A DNA stretch of 64,000 bases, from contig CAWHXR010000004.1 of assembly GCA_963833375.1 (NCBI GenBank), positions 124,001-188,000 on the forward strand, in the 5' to 3' direction. Below the pieces are notes generated by a model. That model saw only the letters and a program-made list of their open reading frames with translations, did no database searches and had not been told where the DNA came from. Positions 9,717-17,660 of the stretch are shown here, in pieces. Position 1 is the stretch's first letter. Each line of letters starts with the position of its first letter. The stretch is from DASUPK01 sp963833375 (GTDB lineage: Bacteria; Actinomycetota; Thermoleophilia; Solirubrobacterales; 70-9). Both the position numbers and the translations under genes were made by a program.

Positions 9717-10769
9717 TCAGAGCTCCTTGACCACCTCGCGCGGGTCCTTGTCGTCGCGCATGCCCTTGAAGGCCGGTTGGCGCAGCGTTCTCTCGTTGGT
9801 CCACTCGGTCCAGGAGACCTCGCAGACCAGCTCCGGCTCGCAGTAGACGGCGAGGCGGGCCTTGGGGCCGTTCGGGCGCCCGACATCGAATGGGCTGTCG
9901 GGGCGCTCCCGCCCGCGCAGCTCCTTGGTCAGGAAGTCGATCTGCTTCTCGTTGAGCCCCGAGCCGACGCCCCCCGCGTAGTGCAGCTTCTGTCTCTCGC
10001 CCTTGCCGAGCTCCGAGCGGCGCTTGTCGTAGTAGCCGACGAGCAGGGAGCCGACACGCTTGGCGCGCCTGCCCTCGCCCGGGATGTAGCCGCCGATCAC
10101 GAACTCCTGGCGGCGCCAGACGCGCGTCTTGATCCACTCGCCGCTCCGCCTACCTGGGCGATACGGGCTGTCGCAGCGCTTCGCGACGATGCCCTCCAAC
10201 CCCTGCCGGCTGGCCGCCTCGAGCAGGTCGGCGCCGTCGCCGTGGCGAAAGCGGGGGGTGCGCCAGCGCGGACCGTGGAGGCCGAGGCCCTCGAGCAGCT
10301 CCCGCCGCTCGAGGTAGGGCAGGTCGCGAACGCGGTGGCCGTCGAGATGAAGCAGGTCGAAGATCACGTAGTCGACGGGCTGCTCCTTCATGCGGGCCTT
10401 GACCGCCGCGGGCGAGGTGAGGCCCATGCGGCTCTGGATCAACTGGAAGCGGGGTCTGCCCTCCCGATCGAGCGCCACCACCTCGCCGTCGAGGATCGCC
10501 GAGTGATCGCCGAGGGCCTTCGCGATCGCGGCGAGCTCCGGGTAGCGGGCCGTGACGTCCTCGTGCCGGCGGCTCAGCATGCACCACCTGCCCCTCTCGG
10601 CGTAGCCGAGCACGCGGACGCCGTCCCACTTGATCTCGTAGGCCCACTCGTCGGAATCCGACTCCGGCACCTCTCCCGGCTTGGCCAGCATCGGGTCGAG
10701 GCGGCTCGGCATCTTCTCCTTCGGGGCCTTCTCGATCAGTGGTCCGATCGTGGTCTTCGCCCTCGGCAC
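9717..10769 (-). CDS. ATP-dependent DNA ligase (LigD ligase-domain/LigC type)
   Basis: 350-residue ATP-dependent DNA ligase for NHEJ. Motif I is EIKWDGVR with adenylated Lys47; motif III DGEVVALD, motif IV EGIVAKR and motif V SGEWIKTR are present. An OB-fold domain follows, with GEGRRAKRVGSLLVGYY. There is no nuclease or polymerase domain, so this is not a full-length LigD. GTG 10769 lies 7 nt after a CATAAT on the minus strand, consistent with a leaderless mRNA. It is the first gene of the ligase-ku-polymerase cluster. Confidence 0.93.
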   Translation of the reverse strand: MPRAKTTIGPLIEKAPKEKMPSRLDPMLAKPGEVPESDSDEWAYEIKWDGVRVLGYAERGRWCMLSRRHEDVTARYPELAAIAKALGDHSAILDGEVVALDREGRPRFQLIQSRMGLTSPAAVKARMKEQPVDYVIFDLLHLDGHRVRDLPYLERRELLEGLGLHGPRWRTPRFRHGDGADLLEAASRQGLEGIVAKRCDSPYRPGRRSGEWIKTRVWRRQEFVIGGYIPGEGRRAKRVGSLLVGYYDKRRSELGKGERQKLHYAGGVGSGLNEKQIDFLTKELRGRERPDSPFDVGRPNGPKARLAVYCEPELVCEVSWTEWTNERTLRQPAFKGMRDDKDPREVVKEL

Positions 10770-10776
10770 GCCACCG

Positions 10777-10782
10777 ATTATG
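10777..10782 (-). promoter_or_regulatory. -10-like element, leaderless NHEJ ligase
   Basis: CATAAT on the minus strand, seven bases before the GTG start at 10769. It forms a divergent pair with the fetA promoter. Confidence 0.5.
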
Positions 10783-10834
10783 CGATGCGCTCCCCAACGG
10801 CCGCGACCGCAAGGGGTCGCTCTGCATCAGGTTC

Positions 10835-10840
10835 CATAAT
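10835..10840 (+). promoter_or_regulatory. -10-like element, leaderless fetA
   Basis: CATAAT six bases before GTG 10847. This supports that start over the ATG at 10739, which lies within the ligase gene. Confidence 0.5.
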
Positions 10841-10846
10841 CGGGAG

Positions 10847-11545
10847 GTGCTCTTCGAGCTCGAGGAAGTCACCTATTCCCGTGGAGGCAAGGCCGTCCTG
10901 CGGGATGTCAGCGCCCGGCTGCCGGTCGGCGCGAGCTCGGTGGTGGGGCCTTCGGGAAGCGGCAAGTCGACCCTGCTGCGGCTGCTCAACCGGCTCGCGG
11001 ACCCGGAGTCGGGCCGGGTCGTCTACGAGGGCACGGACGTGCGCGAGCGCGATCCGCTCGCGCTTCGCCGCGAGGTCAGCCTGGTCCCGCAGCTGCCGGC
11101 ACTGGTCGAGGGGACCGTGCACGACAACGTCGCCTACGGTCCCCGCCTCGCGGGCCACAGCTTCGACGCGCGCAGCTGCCTCGAGCTCGCCGGGCTCGAC
11201 GCGGCGTTCGAGGACCGCGACGCCTCCAAGCTCTCGGTCGGCGAACAGCAGCGGGTGATGCTCGCGCGGGCGCTCGCCCTGGAGCCGCGGGTGCTCCTTC
11301 TCGACGAGCCGACCTCGGCCCTGGATCAGGCGGCGCGGGACGCGGTGGAGGGCACGCTGATGCGCCTGCGGGCGCGGACGGCGATCTCGATCGTGGTGGT
11401 CACCCACGACATCGAGCAGGCCAGGCGGCTCGCCGAGTACGTGATCCGGATCGAGGCGGGGCGGGTGACGGCGCAGGGCTCCGCCCCCGAGGTGCTCGAT
11501 GAGCCCGTGGTGCCGGCGATCGCGGCCGCGGAGGACGCGACGTGA
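10847..11545 (+). CDS. fetA: ABC transporter ATP-binding protein (FetA/YbbL-like)
   Basis: 232-residue ABC ATPase with Walker A GPSGSGKST (34-42), signature LSVGEQQR, Walker B RVLLLDEP and the switch His in VVVTHD. With its partner it forms a FetAB-type transporter; E. coli FetAB has been linked to iron export and peroxide resistance. The role here is inferred from the FetB-type permease encoded next. GTG 10847 is preferred because CATAAT lies 6 nt upstream. The stop overlaps fetB by four bases. Confidence 0.85.
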   Translation: MLFELEEVTYSRGGKAVLRDVSARLPVGASSVVGPSGSGKSTLLRLLNRLADPESGRVVYEGTDVRERDPLALRREVSLVPQLPALVEGTVHDNVAYGPRLAGHSFDARSCLELAGLDAAFEDRDASKLSVGEQQRVMLARALALEPRVLLLDEPTSALDQAARDAVEGTLMRLRARTAISIVVVTHDIEQARRLAEYVIRIEAGRVTAQGSAPEVLDEPVVPAIAAAEDAT

Positions 11546-12327
11546 TCCTCGCCGCCTCGTCCATCCACGTCACCCTCGGCGAGGTGGCGGCGGCGCTCGC
11601 GCTGGTCGCGATCGCTGCGATCGCCTCCCGCTCCTGGCACGCCGGTCTCGAGGAGGACATCGGGATCGCCGTGGTCCGCTCCTTCATCCAGCTGACCGCG
11701 ATCGGCTACGTGATCACGGTGATCTTCGACCAGGACTCGGCGATCCTCGTCCTGGCGCTGATCACGGTGATGGTCGTGTTCGGCGCCTTCACGGCCAGGC
11801 ACCGCGCCCGCCAGGTCCCGAACGCCTTCTGGCCGCTGCTCGCCTCCCTCGCGGTGGCCGCGGCCGCGACGCTCGGCCTCGTCGTCGGACTCGGCATCTT
11901 CGACGCCACGCCCCGCTACATGGTCCCGGTTGGCGGCATGGTGATCGGCAACTCGATGACCGCCGCCGCGGTGGCCCTCAACCGGCTCGGCGAGGACGTC
12001 CACGACCAGGCGCGCAAGATCGAGGCGACGCTCGCCCTCGGCGCCACCTCCTCCCAGGCGGTCACTCCCCTCGTCCGCCGCAGCCTGCGCTCGGGGATGA
12101 TCACGCTGGTCGACTCGACCAAGACCACGGGGCTGATCTTCTTCCCCGGCACGATGGTCGGGATGCTGCTCGCCGGTGCGGATCCGACCGACGCCGTCCG
12201 GCTCCAGCTGATCCTCCTCTACGTGCTGCTCGGAGCGGTCTCCATCGCCGCCCTGATGGCGATCACGCTGGCGCGCCGGAACTTCTTCACCCCCGCCCAC
12301 CAGCTGCGGGAGCCGCCGGAGCCCTAG
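11542..12327 (+). CDS. fetB: FetB/YbbM-family ABC permease
   Basis: 261-residue UPF0014 (FetB/YbbM) membrane protein with about seven transmembrane helices. The family stretches VPVGGMVIGNSMTAAAVALN and KIEATLALGATSSQAVTPLV are present, followed by STKTTGLIFFPGTMVGMLLAG. It pairs with the upstream ATPase. GTG 11542 overlaps the fetA stop (GTGA), giving tight coupling. Its TAG overlaps the stop of the convergent deacetylase in a CTAG at 12324-12327. Confidence 0.9.
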   Translation: MILAASSIHVTLGEVAAALALVAIAAIASRSWHAGLEEDIGIAVVRSFIQLTAIGYVITVIFDQDSAILVLALITVMVVFGAFTARHRARQVPNAFWPLLASLAVAAAATLGLVVGLGIFDATPRYMVPVGGMVIGNSMTAAAVALNRLGEDVHDQARKIEATLALGATSSQAVTPLVRRSLRSGMITLVDSTKTTGLIFFPGTMVGMLLAGADPTDAVRLQLILLYVLLGAVSIAALMAITLARRNFFTPAHQLREPPEP

Positions 12328-13103
12328 GCTGCCGGGGGGGCCGGGGCGGCCGGGGGCGCCGGGTAGACGAACTGGTGGCCGAGCAGCTCGGCCACGGTGA
12401 CGAACTCGTAGCCGCGGTGGCGAAGGTGGGACAGGATCGCCGGCAGGGCCGCGACGGTCTCGCTGCGGTTGCCCCCGCCGTCGTGCATGACGACGATTGA
12501 GCCCTTGCGGGCGTTGTGGATCACGTTCGAGGCGATCGCGCCCACCCCCGGGCTCGCCCAGTCGCGCGGATCGACGTTCCACTTGACGGTGACCATGCGC
12601 TGCGCGTGGGCGCGGGAGACCAGCCCGCTGCTGACTGCGCCATCGGGTGGGCGGAAGTCACAGGGCCGAAAGCCCGTGGCGATGCGGATCAGGCGATTCG
12701 TCTCGTGGAGCGACGCCGAGGACGGACCCAGCTCGTGATGCAGCGAGTGATTCCCGATCTCGTTGCCCTGGGCGAGGATCTTCCTCATCGTCGCCGCCCG
12801 GCCCGCCGTCTCCTGGCCGATCTCGAAGAAGGTTGCGTGCGAGTCGTATTGACGTAGGACCTGCAGGATCTTCGGGGTGTAGTCGCTGGGCCCGTCGTCG
12901 AAGCCGATCGCGATCCGCTTCCGACGCTGTGGCCCGTGGGTGACGAAGGGGGCCCCTCCGTGGGTGCAGCCGATCGGCATGGTCGCCCCCCCGCCGGAGG
13001 CGAGAGCCCGCGCTGCCGCTGCACGGCGCGCGATGGCGCTGCCGCCAGGGGCAGCCGCCAGGGCCATGGACGCCAGCGCGATGAAGATCACCCGTCCCCG
13101 CAT
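12324..13103 (-). CDS. secreted polysaccharide deacetylase (NodB/CE4)
   Basis: 259-residue CE4 deacetylase with an N-terminal signal peptide (MRGRVIFIALASMALAAAP), probably acting on peptidoglycan or another N-acetylated glycan outside the membrane. Metal and catalytic residues are Asp69-Asp70 in FDDGPSD and the HxxxH pair His119/His123. RPPDGAVSSG and VMHDGGGNRSET match later NodB motifs. The C-terminus ends in a short Pro/Ala-rich tail. ATG 13103 is chosen because it directly precedes the signal sequence; the antisense frame continues further upstream but overlaps the exporter gene. Confidence 0.9.
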   Translation of the reverse strand: MRGRVIFIALASMALAAAPGGSAIARRAAAARALASGGGATMPIGCTHGGAPFVTHGPQRRKRIAIGFDDGPSDYTPKILQVLRQYDSHATFFEIGQETAGRAATMRKILAQGNEIGNHSLHHELGPSSASLHETNRLIRIATGFRPCDFRPPDGAVSSGLVSRAHAQRMVTVKWNVDPRDWASPGVGAIASNVIHNARKGSIVVMHDGGGNRSETVAALPAILSHLRHRGYEFVTVAELLGHQFVYPAPPAAPAPPAA

Positions 13104-13182
13104 CGGAGGCGCGCAGTCTTTCGTGTCGGACCCACCGGTGCAAGGGGTGGCCAAGACGCCAGGGCTGAGGAGGTCGCCTCCG

Positions 13183-13188
13183 TAGACT
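13183..13188 (+). promoter_or_regulatory. -10-like element, leaderless DHA2 exporter
   Basis: TAGACT eight bases before TTG 13197. It helps choose that start over TTG 13191. Confidence 0.4.
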
Positions 13189-13196
13189 CGTTGTCC

Positions 13197-14825
13197 TTGT
13201 CCGACGAGCGCCGACGCCTGCGCTTCACGATCATCGCGACGATCCTGGGGTCGACCGTCGTGTTCCTCGACGCGACCGTCGTCAACGTGGCGCTGCCTGT
13301 GATCAGCGACGATCTGAACACCGGCCTCGCCGATCAGCAGTGGGTGGTCGAGGCCTATCTGCTCGCGATGGTCGCCCTGCTGCTGGTGGGCGGCTCGCTT
13401 GGCGACCAGTTCGGCCGGCGGCGGATCTTCATCCTCGGTCTCGGTCTCTTTGGCGTCACGTCCATTCTCTGCGGGATCGCGCCGAGCAGCGGCGTGCTGA
13501 TCGTGGCGCGTGGGCTGCAGGGGTTCGCCGGCGCGCTGTTGGTCCCCGGCTCGCTCGCGATCCTCGCCGCCACCTTCGAGGGCGAGGAGCGCGGACGCGC
13601 AGTGGGGACGTGGACCGCCTGGACCGGAATCGCCACGGTGATCGGCCCGGCCGGGGGTGGGGTGCTGATCGAGGCGTTCTCCTGGCGCGCGATCTTCCTC
13701 GTCAACGTGCCGCTGATCCTCGCGACGATGTGGATCGCGCGCCGCTGCGTCCGCGAGAGCGTCGACCCGGAGGCCGACCGGCACATCGACGGGCTCGGGA
13801 TAGCCCTCTCCGCCGTCGGGCTCGGAGGCCCGGTCTTCGCCCTGATCGAGCAGCCCCAGCAGGGATGGGGCGATCCGATGGTCTACGCACCGCTGATCGG
13901 CGGCCTCGCGATCTTCGCCCTCTTCCTGCTCTGGGAGTCGCGATACCGCCACGCGATGCTCGACCTGAGCCTGTTCAAGGTCCGGAACTTCGCGATCACC
14001 AACATCGAGACGCTGGTCGTCTACGCCGGGCTGATCGGTGCCTTCTTCTTCATCACCCTGTTCCTGCAGCAGACCGCCGGCTATTCGCCCATCGAGGCCG
14101 GGCTCGCCACCACACCGGTCTCGGTCGTGCTGTTCGTGCTCTCGCCGAGGTTCGGAAAGCTCGCCACCGGGATCGGCCCGCGCGTCCCGATGTCCGTCGG
14201 TCCGATCGTCGGCGGGATCGGGCTGTTGCTGATGATGCGGGTCCAGGCCGACCCCAACTACCTCACCGAGGTGCTGCCGGCGATCCTCGTTTTCGGCCTT
14301 GGTCTCTCCGCGACCGTCGCACCCCTCACCGCGACCGCGCTCAACTCCGTCGAGGAGCGCCGCGTCGGGATCGCCTCCGGGATCAACAACGGCGTCTCGC
14401 GCGTCGCCGGCCTGCTGGCGATCGCGGTGCTCGGCGCGCTGATCGCCGGGCAGTTCACCTCGACGATCGACAGCAACCTCTCCGGGAACCCACTCTCGCC
14501 GCAGGCGCAGAGCGCCGTCAGCGACGCCAAGCAGAAGCCGCTCGGCGCCGCCGACACCGCGGGCCTCGCGGCGGGCGAGGCGAGCCGGGTCGACGTCGCC
14601 GTCACCGATGCGTCCACCCAGGCGTTCCACCTCGGTGTGGCGGCGGGCGGGCTGCTGATGATCGTCGGCGGGGTGATCGCGGGGATCGGCCTGCGCAACC
14701 CGCGTCGCGTGCAGCAGTACGAGGCACCCCTGGCCGCGCAGGCGGGAGAGTGCGCGCACTGTCCCGAGCACCTGGACGGGGCCGGCGAGCACGAGCCCGT
14801 CGCGGAGCCGGTACAAGCGGCATAA
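13197..14825 (+). CDS. DHA2-family (EmrB/QacA-like) MFS drug exporter
   Basis: About 542 residues with 14 predicted transmembrane helices, of the DHA2 drug:H+ antiporter family. Motif D1 appears as FLDATVVNVALP, motif A as GSLGDQFGRRRIF, and the family motif C as GPAGGGVLIEAFSWRAIFLVN. An extracytoplasmic loop before the last helix is hydrophilic, and the C-terminus has a Cys/His-containing tail (ECAHCPEH). TTG 13197 is inferred from an upstream TAGACT; TTG 13191 is an alternative. Likely substrates are lipophilic or cationic compounds, not determinable here. Confidence 0.9.
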   Translation: MSDERRRLRFTIIATILGSTVVFLDATVVNVALPVISDDLNTGLADQQWVVEAYLLAMVALLLVGGSLGDQFGRRRIFILGLGLFGVTSILCGIAPSSGVLIVARGLQGFAGALLVPGSLAILAATFEGEERGRAVGTWTAWTGIATVIGPAGGGVLIEAFSWRAIFLVNVPLILATMWIARRCVRESVDPEADRHIDGLGIALSAVGLGGPVFALIEQPQQGWGDPMVYAPLIGGLAIFALFLLWESRYRHAMLDLSLFKVRNFAITNIETLVVYAGLIGAFFFITLFLQQTAGYSPIEAGLATTPVSVVLFVLSPRFGKLATGIGPRVPMSVGPIVGGIGLLLMMRVQADPNYLTEVLPAILVFGLGLSATVAPLTATALNSVEERRVGIASGINNGVSRVAGLLAIAVLGALIAGQFTSTIDSNLSGNPLSPQAQSAVSDAKQKPLGAADTAGLAAGEASRVDVAVTDASTQAFHLGVAAGGLLMIVGGVIAGIGLRNPRRVQQYEAPLAAQAGECAHCPEHLDGAGEHEPVAEPVQAA

Positions 14826-14832
14826 GCGCGCG

Positions 14833-15261
14833 ATGGCAGACCTCCATCCAAAGGCACGGAAGCTGATCGAGTCGGGCCGGCTCGCTCACATGGTCACCCT
14901 CAATCCCGATGGGAGCCCGCAGGTGAGCTGCATCTGGGTCGGCCTCGACGGCGACGAGATCGTCAGCGGCCACCTCCCCCGCAACCAGAAGGTGAGGAAC
15001 GTGGAGCGCGACGGCCGCGTCGCGATCTCGATCGAGGGCGAGGGTCTCAGCGAGATGGGGCTGCGCGAGTACCTGGTCGTCAAGGGGAGCGCCCGGATAC
15101 AGGAGGGCGGGGCCGCCGAGCTGCTGCAGCGGCTCGCGCACGTGTACCTGGGCCCCGACGTGAAGTTTCCGCCGATGGACGACCCGCCGCCGGGCTACGT
15201 GATCCGGACGACGCCGGAGAGGGTCAGCGGCGTAGGCCCATGGACGGGCAGGGCCGTCTGA
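14833..15261 (+). CDS. PPOX-class F420/flavin-dependent oxidoreductase
   Basis: 142-residue split-barrel protein of the pyridoxamine-5'-phosphate-oxidase-like superfamily, closest in appearance to actinobacterial PPOX-class F420-dependent enzymes. Typical features are LAHMVTLNPDGSPQVSCIWV, then the strand with HLPRNQKVRNVERDGRVAIS, and REYLVVKGSARI. Substrate unknown. It starts 7 nt after the exporter stop and may share its transcript. Confidence 0.85.
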   Translation: MADLHPKARKLIESGRLAHMVTLNPDGSPQVSCIWVGLDGDEIVSGHLPRNQKVRNVERDGRVAISIEGEGLSEMGLREYLVVKGSARIQEGGAAELLQRLAHVYLGPDVKFPPMDDPPPGYVIRTTPERVSGVGPWTGRAV

Positions 15262-15282
15262 CCGCGCCGCAGGCACCCTTCC

Positions 15283-15288
15283 TATAGT
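15283..15288 (+). promoter_or_regulatory. -10-like element, leaderless trpS
   Basis: TATAGT eight bases before GTG 15297, with no Shine-Dalgarno. Confidence 0.5.
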
Positions 15289-15296
15289 CCGCGCCC

Positions 15297-16283
15297 GTGC
15301 GCATCTTCAGCGGCATCCAACCGACCGGCAGGAAGCACCTCGGCAACTACATCGGGGCGATTCGCCAGTACGTGGAGGGGCAGGACCGTGGCGATCCGGC
15401 GATCTACTGCATCGTCGACCTGCACGCGATCACCGTGCCCTGGGATCCCGGGACGCTGCGGGAGAACCTCTACGACACGACCGCGATTCTGCTCGCAGCC
15501 GGGCTCGACCCCGAGCGCTGCATCCTCTTTCGGCAGTCCGACGTCCGGGAGCACACCGAGCTCACCTGGTACCTCGCGGCCCTCACCGCCCACGGCGATC
15601 TCAATCGGATGCACCAGTTCAAGGAGAAGTCCGCGAAGCAGCGCGAGCTGGTCTCCGCCGGCCTCTTCTTCTATCCGGTGCTCCAGGCGGCTGACGTGCT
15701 CGCCTACCGGGCGCAGGAGGTGCCGGTGGGCGAGGACCAGCGCCAGCACGTCGAGCTGATGCGCGAGATCTCGCGCCGCTTCAACGAGCGCTTCGGACCG
15801 GTCCTGGTGGAGCCCGAGCACCGCATCCCGGAGGTGGGCGCGCGGATCATGGATCTGCAGGAGCCGACCAACAAGATGTCGACGACGGGCGGAACGGAGG
15901 CGGGGACGCTGCTCGTCCTCGACGAGCCCAAGACCGTCACCAAGAAGATCAAGAGCGCCGTCACCGATTCCGGCTCCGAGGTGAAGCGCGGCGACGGCAA
16001 GGAGGGGATCGCGAACCTGATCGAGATCCTCGCCGTTGCGCGGGGAACGACCGAGGAGGAGGTCGAGCGCGAGTTCGAGGGCTCGGGATACGGCGACTTC
16101 AAGGTGGCGGTTGCCGAGGCCGTGGTCGACTTCCTCGCCCCGCTGCGCGAGCGCTACGAGGAGCTCCGCCCCGACGAGCCCGCGCTCGAGCAGGCCCTCG
16201 GTGCCGGCGCCGAGAAGGCGCGCGCGATCGCCTCGGAGACGCTCGCGGAGGTGCGGTCCGCGATCGGGGTCGGCCCGGCCTGA
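15297..16283 (+). CDS. trpS: tryptophanyl-tRNA synthetase
   Basis: 328-residue class I aminoacyl-tRNA synthetase charging tRNA-Trp. The HIGH-type motif is HLGN (14-17) within QPTGRKHLGNYIGAIRQY, and the KMSKS-type loop is KMSTT (193-197). GEDQRQHVELMREI and the length are typical of TrpS. GTG 15297 is supported by a -10-like TATAGT 8 nt upstream, so the mRNA is probably leaderless. No T-box or leader peptide is visible. Confidence 0.95.
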   Translation: MRIFSGIQPTGRKHLGNYIGAIRQYVEGQDRGDPAIYCIVDLHAITVPWDPGTLRENLYDTTAILLAAGLDPERCILFRQSDVREHTELTWYLAALTAHGDLNRMHQFKEKSAKQRELVSAGLFFYPVLQAADVLAYRAQEVPVGEDQRQHVELMREISRRFNERFGPVLVEPEHRIPEVGARIMDLQEPTNKMSTTGGTEAGTLLVLDEPKTVTKKIKSAVTDSGSEVKRGDGKEGIANLIEILAVARGTTEEEVEREFEGSGYGDFKVAVAEAVVDFLAPLRERYEELRPDEPALEQALGAGAEKARAIASETLAEVRSAIGVGPA

Positions 16284-16295
16284 TCCGGCCGCGTG

Positions 16296-16327
16296 GATCC
16301 GGCGGCGGTGCTTGAGGCCGCCGAATG
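16296..16327. repeat. GATCCGGC hairpin repeat, copy C (intergenic, upstream of scpA)
   Basis: Shares about 28 of 30 bases with copy B inside the Ku gene. The stem is GGCGGC/GCCGCC around GGTGCTTGAG. It lies between the trpS stop and the scpA promoter. Confidence 0.55.
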
Positions 16328-16355
16328 TGCAGCCCGTTTGTTCCGGTCCGGTCTC

Positions 16356-16361
16356 TACTGT
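16356..16361 (+). promoter_or_regulatory. -10-like element, leaderless scpA
   Basis: TACTGT seven bases before GTG 16369. Confidence 0.45.
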
Positions 16362-16368
16362 TTCCGGC

Positions 16369-17088
16369 GTGACCTCGGCCTCCGAGCTGGACCTCGACCT
16401 CGACGTCTTCCAGGGACCCTTCGACCTGCTGCTCGCGGTGCTGCTCCGCGAGGAGATCTCGCTGTCCGAGGTTCCGCTCAGCGAGATCGTGATCGCCTAC
16501 ATCGACCACATGGGCGAGGCCGGCGACCTGGATCTCGAGGCGGTGACGGAGTTCCTGGTCCTGATCGCGGCGCTCTGCGAGCTCAAGTCGCGCCTGTTGC
16601 TGCCGAGCGAGGAGGGCACCGAGGAACTCGGCCCGCAGGAGGCCGCGGACGAGCTGCTCGCCCGCATGCTCGAGTACCGCCGCTACAGCGAGGCGGCCAG
16701 GATGCTCTCCGAGCGTCTCGAGCGGGAGGGCGGTGTCCTGTACCGCTCGGCGCCGCTGCCGCCCGAGCTGAGGCGTGCCGCCCTCGATGCCGCGACCAAG
16801 GTCTACGAACCCGAGCGCGTCGGCGTTGCCCTCGGTGACCTGCTGACGATCCCGCCGCCGCCCGACACGCGTCACATCCGCGCGACCGTCTCCCTCCAGC
16901 GCCGGATGAGCGTCGTCCGCGAGCTGCTTCTCGCTCGGAAGACCCTGGACTTCGACGAGGCATTCGGCGCGGAGGACCGTTTCACGCAGGCGGTCACCCT
17001 GTTCGCGCTGCTCGAGCTCTACAGCCGCGGGGAGGCGACCTGGACGCAGAAGGAGACCTTCGGGCGAATCGAGGTGCACGCGAAATGA
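16369..17088 (+). CDS. scpA: segregation and condensation protein A
   Basis: 239-residue kleisin subunit of the SMC-ScpA-ScpB condensin. The N-terminal FQGPFDLLLAVLLREEISLSE contacts the Smc neck, EFLVLIAALCELKSRLLLP is the conserved helix, and the C-terminal winged-helix segment includes FALLELYSRGEATWTQ. GTG 16369 has a TACTGT 7 nt upstream. The stop overlaps scpB (ATGA). Its partner smc begins at 63124 at the other end of this window. Confidence 0.93.
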   Translation: MTSASELDLDLDVFQGPFDLLLAVLLREEISLSEVPLSEIVIAYIDHMGEAGDLDLEAVTEFLVLIAALCELKSRLLLPSEEGTEELGPQEAADELLARMLEYRRYSEAARMLSERLEREGGVLYRSAPLPPELRRAALDAATKVYEPERVGVALGDLLTIPPPPDTRHIRATVSLQRRMSVVRELLLARKTLDFDEAFGAEDRFTQAVTLFALLELYSRGEATWTQKETFGRIEVHAK

Positions 17089-17660
17089 GCGCGGACGGCC
17101 TGGGACAGACGGTCGAGGCGCTGCTCTTCCTCTCGCCGGACCCGGTCACGGCGGCGGAGCTCGCCGAGGCGATCGAGGTCGAGGAGGACGCGGTCGCGGG
17201 GGCGCTCGAGGAGCTCGAGCGCCGGCTCGAGCAGGACGGTCGCGGCGTCATGGTGCGCCGCGTCGCGGGGGGCTACGCGCTGGCGGCCGTGCCGCGGGCG
17301 GAGGACGCCGCCCGCCGGCTGCTCGCCAGGCCCCGCACCCCGCCCCTCACCCAGGCGCAGGCCGAGGTGCTCGCGATCGTGGCTTATCTGCAACCGGTCT
17401 CCCGACCCGAGGTCGCCCGCATCCGCGGGGTCTCCTCGGACTCCGCGGTGGCCAGCCTGACCGAGCGCGGATTGATCGAGGAGCGCGGGCGCACGCAGTT
17501 CGGTGCGGTCACCTACGGGACCACGGCGCTGTTCGAGAAGCTCTTCGGGCTCTCGGGTCTCGACGCCCTCCCGGATCCGGGGCAGTTCGACCCGACGCCG
17601 GAGGACGAGCGCGAGCTGCGCGAGCGCCTGCTGAAGGCGGGTGAGCAGCGGGTCGAGTGA
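17085..17660 (+). CDS. scpB: segregation and condensation protein B
   Basis: 191-residue ScpB with two winged-helix domains; it dimerises and binds ScpA to regulate Smc. Conserved pieces are VEALLFLSPDPVTAAELAEA at the start and LTQAQAEVLAIVAYLQPVSR with IRGVSSDSAVASLTERGLIE in the second domain. It overlaps scpA by four bases and the following carboxypeptidase gene by four, so it lies in one translational unit. Confidence 0.95.
   Translation: MSADGLGQTVEALLFLSPDPVTAAELAEAIEVEEDAVAGALEELERRLEQDGRGVMVRRVAGGYALAAVPRAEDAARRLLARPRTPPLTQAQAEVLAIVAYLQPVSRPEVARIRGVSSDSAVASLTERGLIEERGRTQFGAVTYGTTALFEKLFGLSGLDALPDPGQFDPTPEDERELRERLLKAGEQRVE

Noticed and set aside
12324..14816. Very long minus-strand open frame continuing from the deacetylase through the DHA2 exporter
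   Set aside because: Only the part below 13103 has domain content. The rest is the GC-rich antisense of an exporter with clear 14-TM sequence, a common artefact in high-GC DNA.
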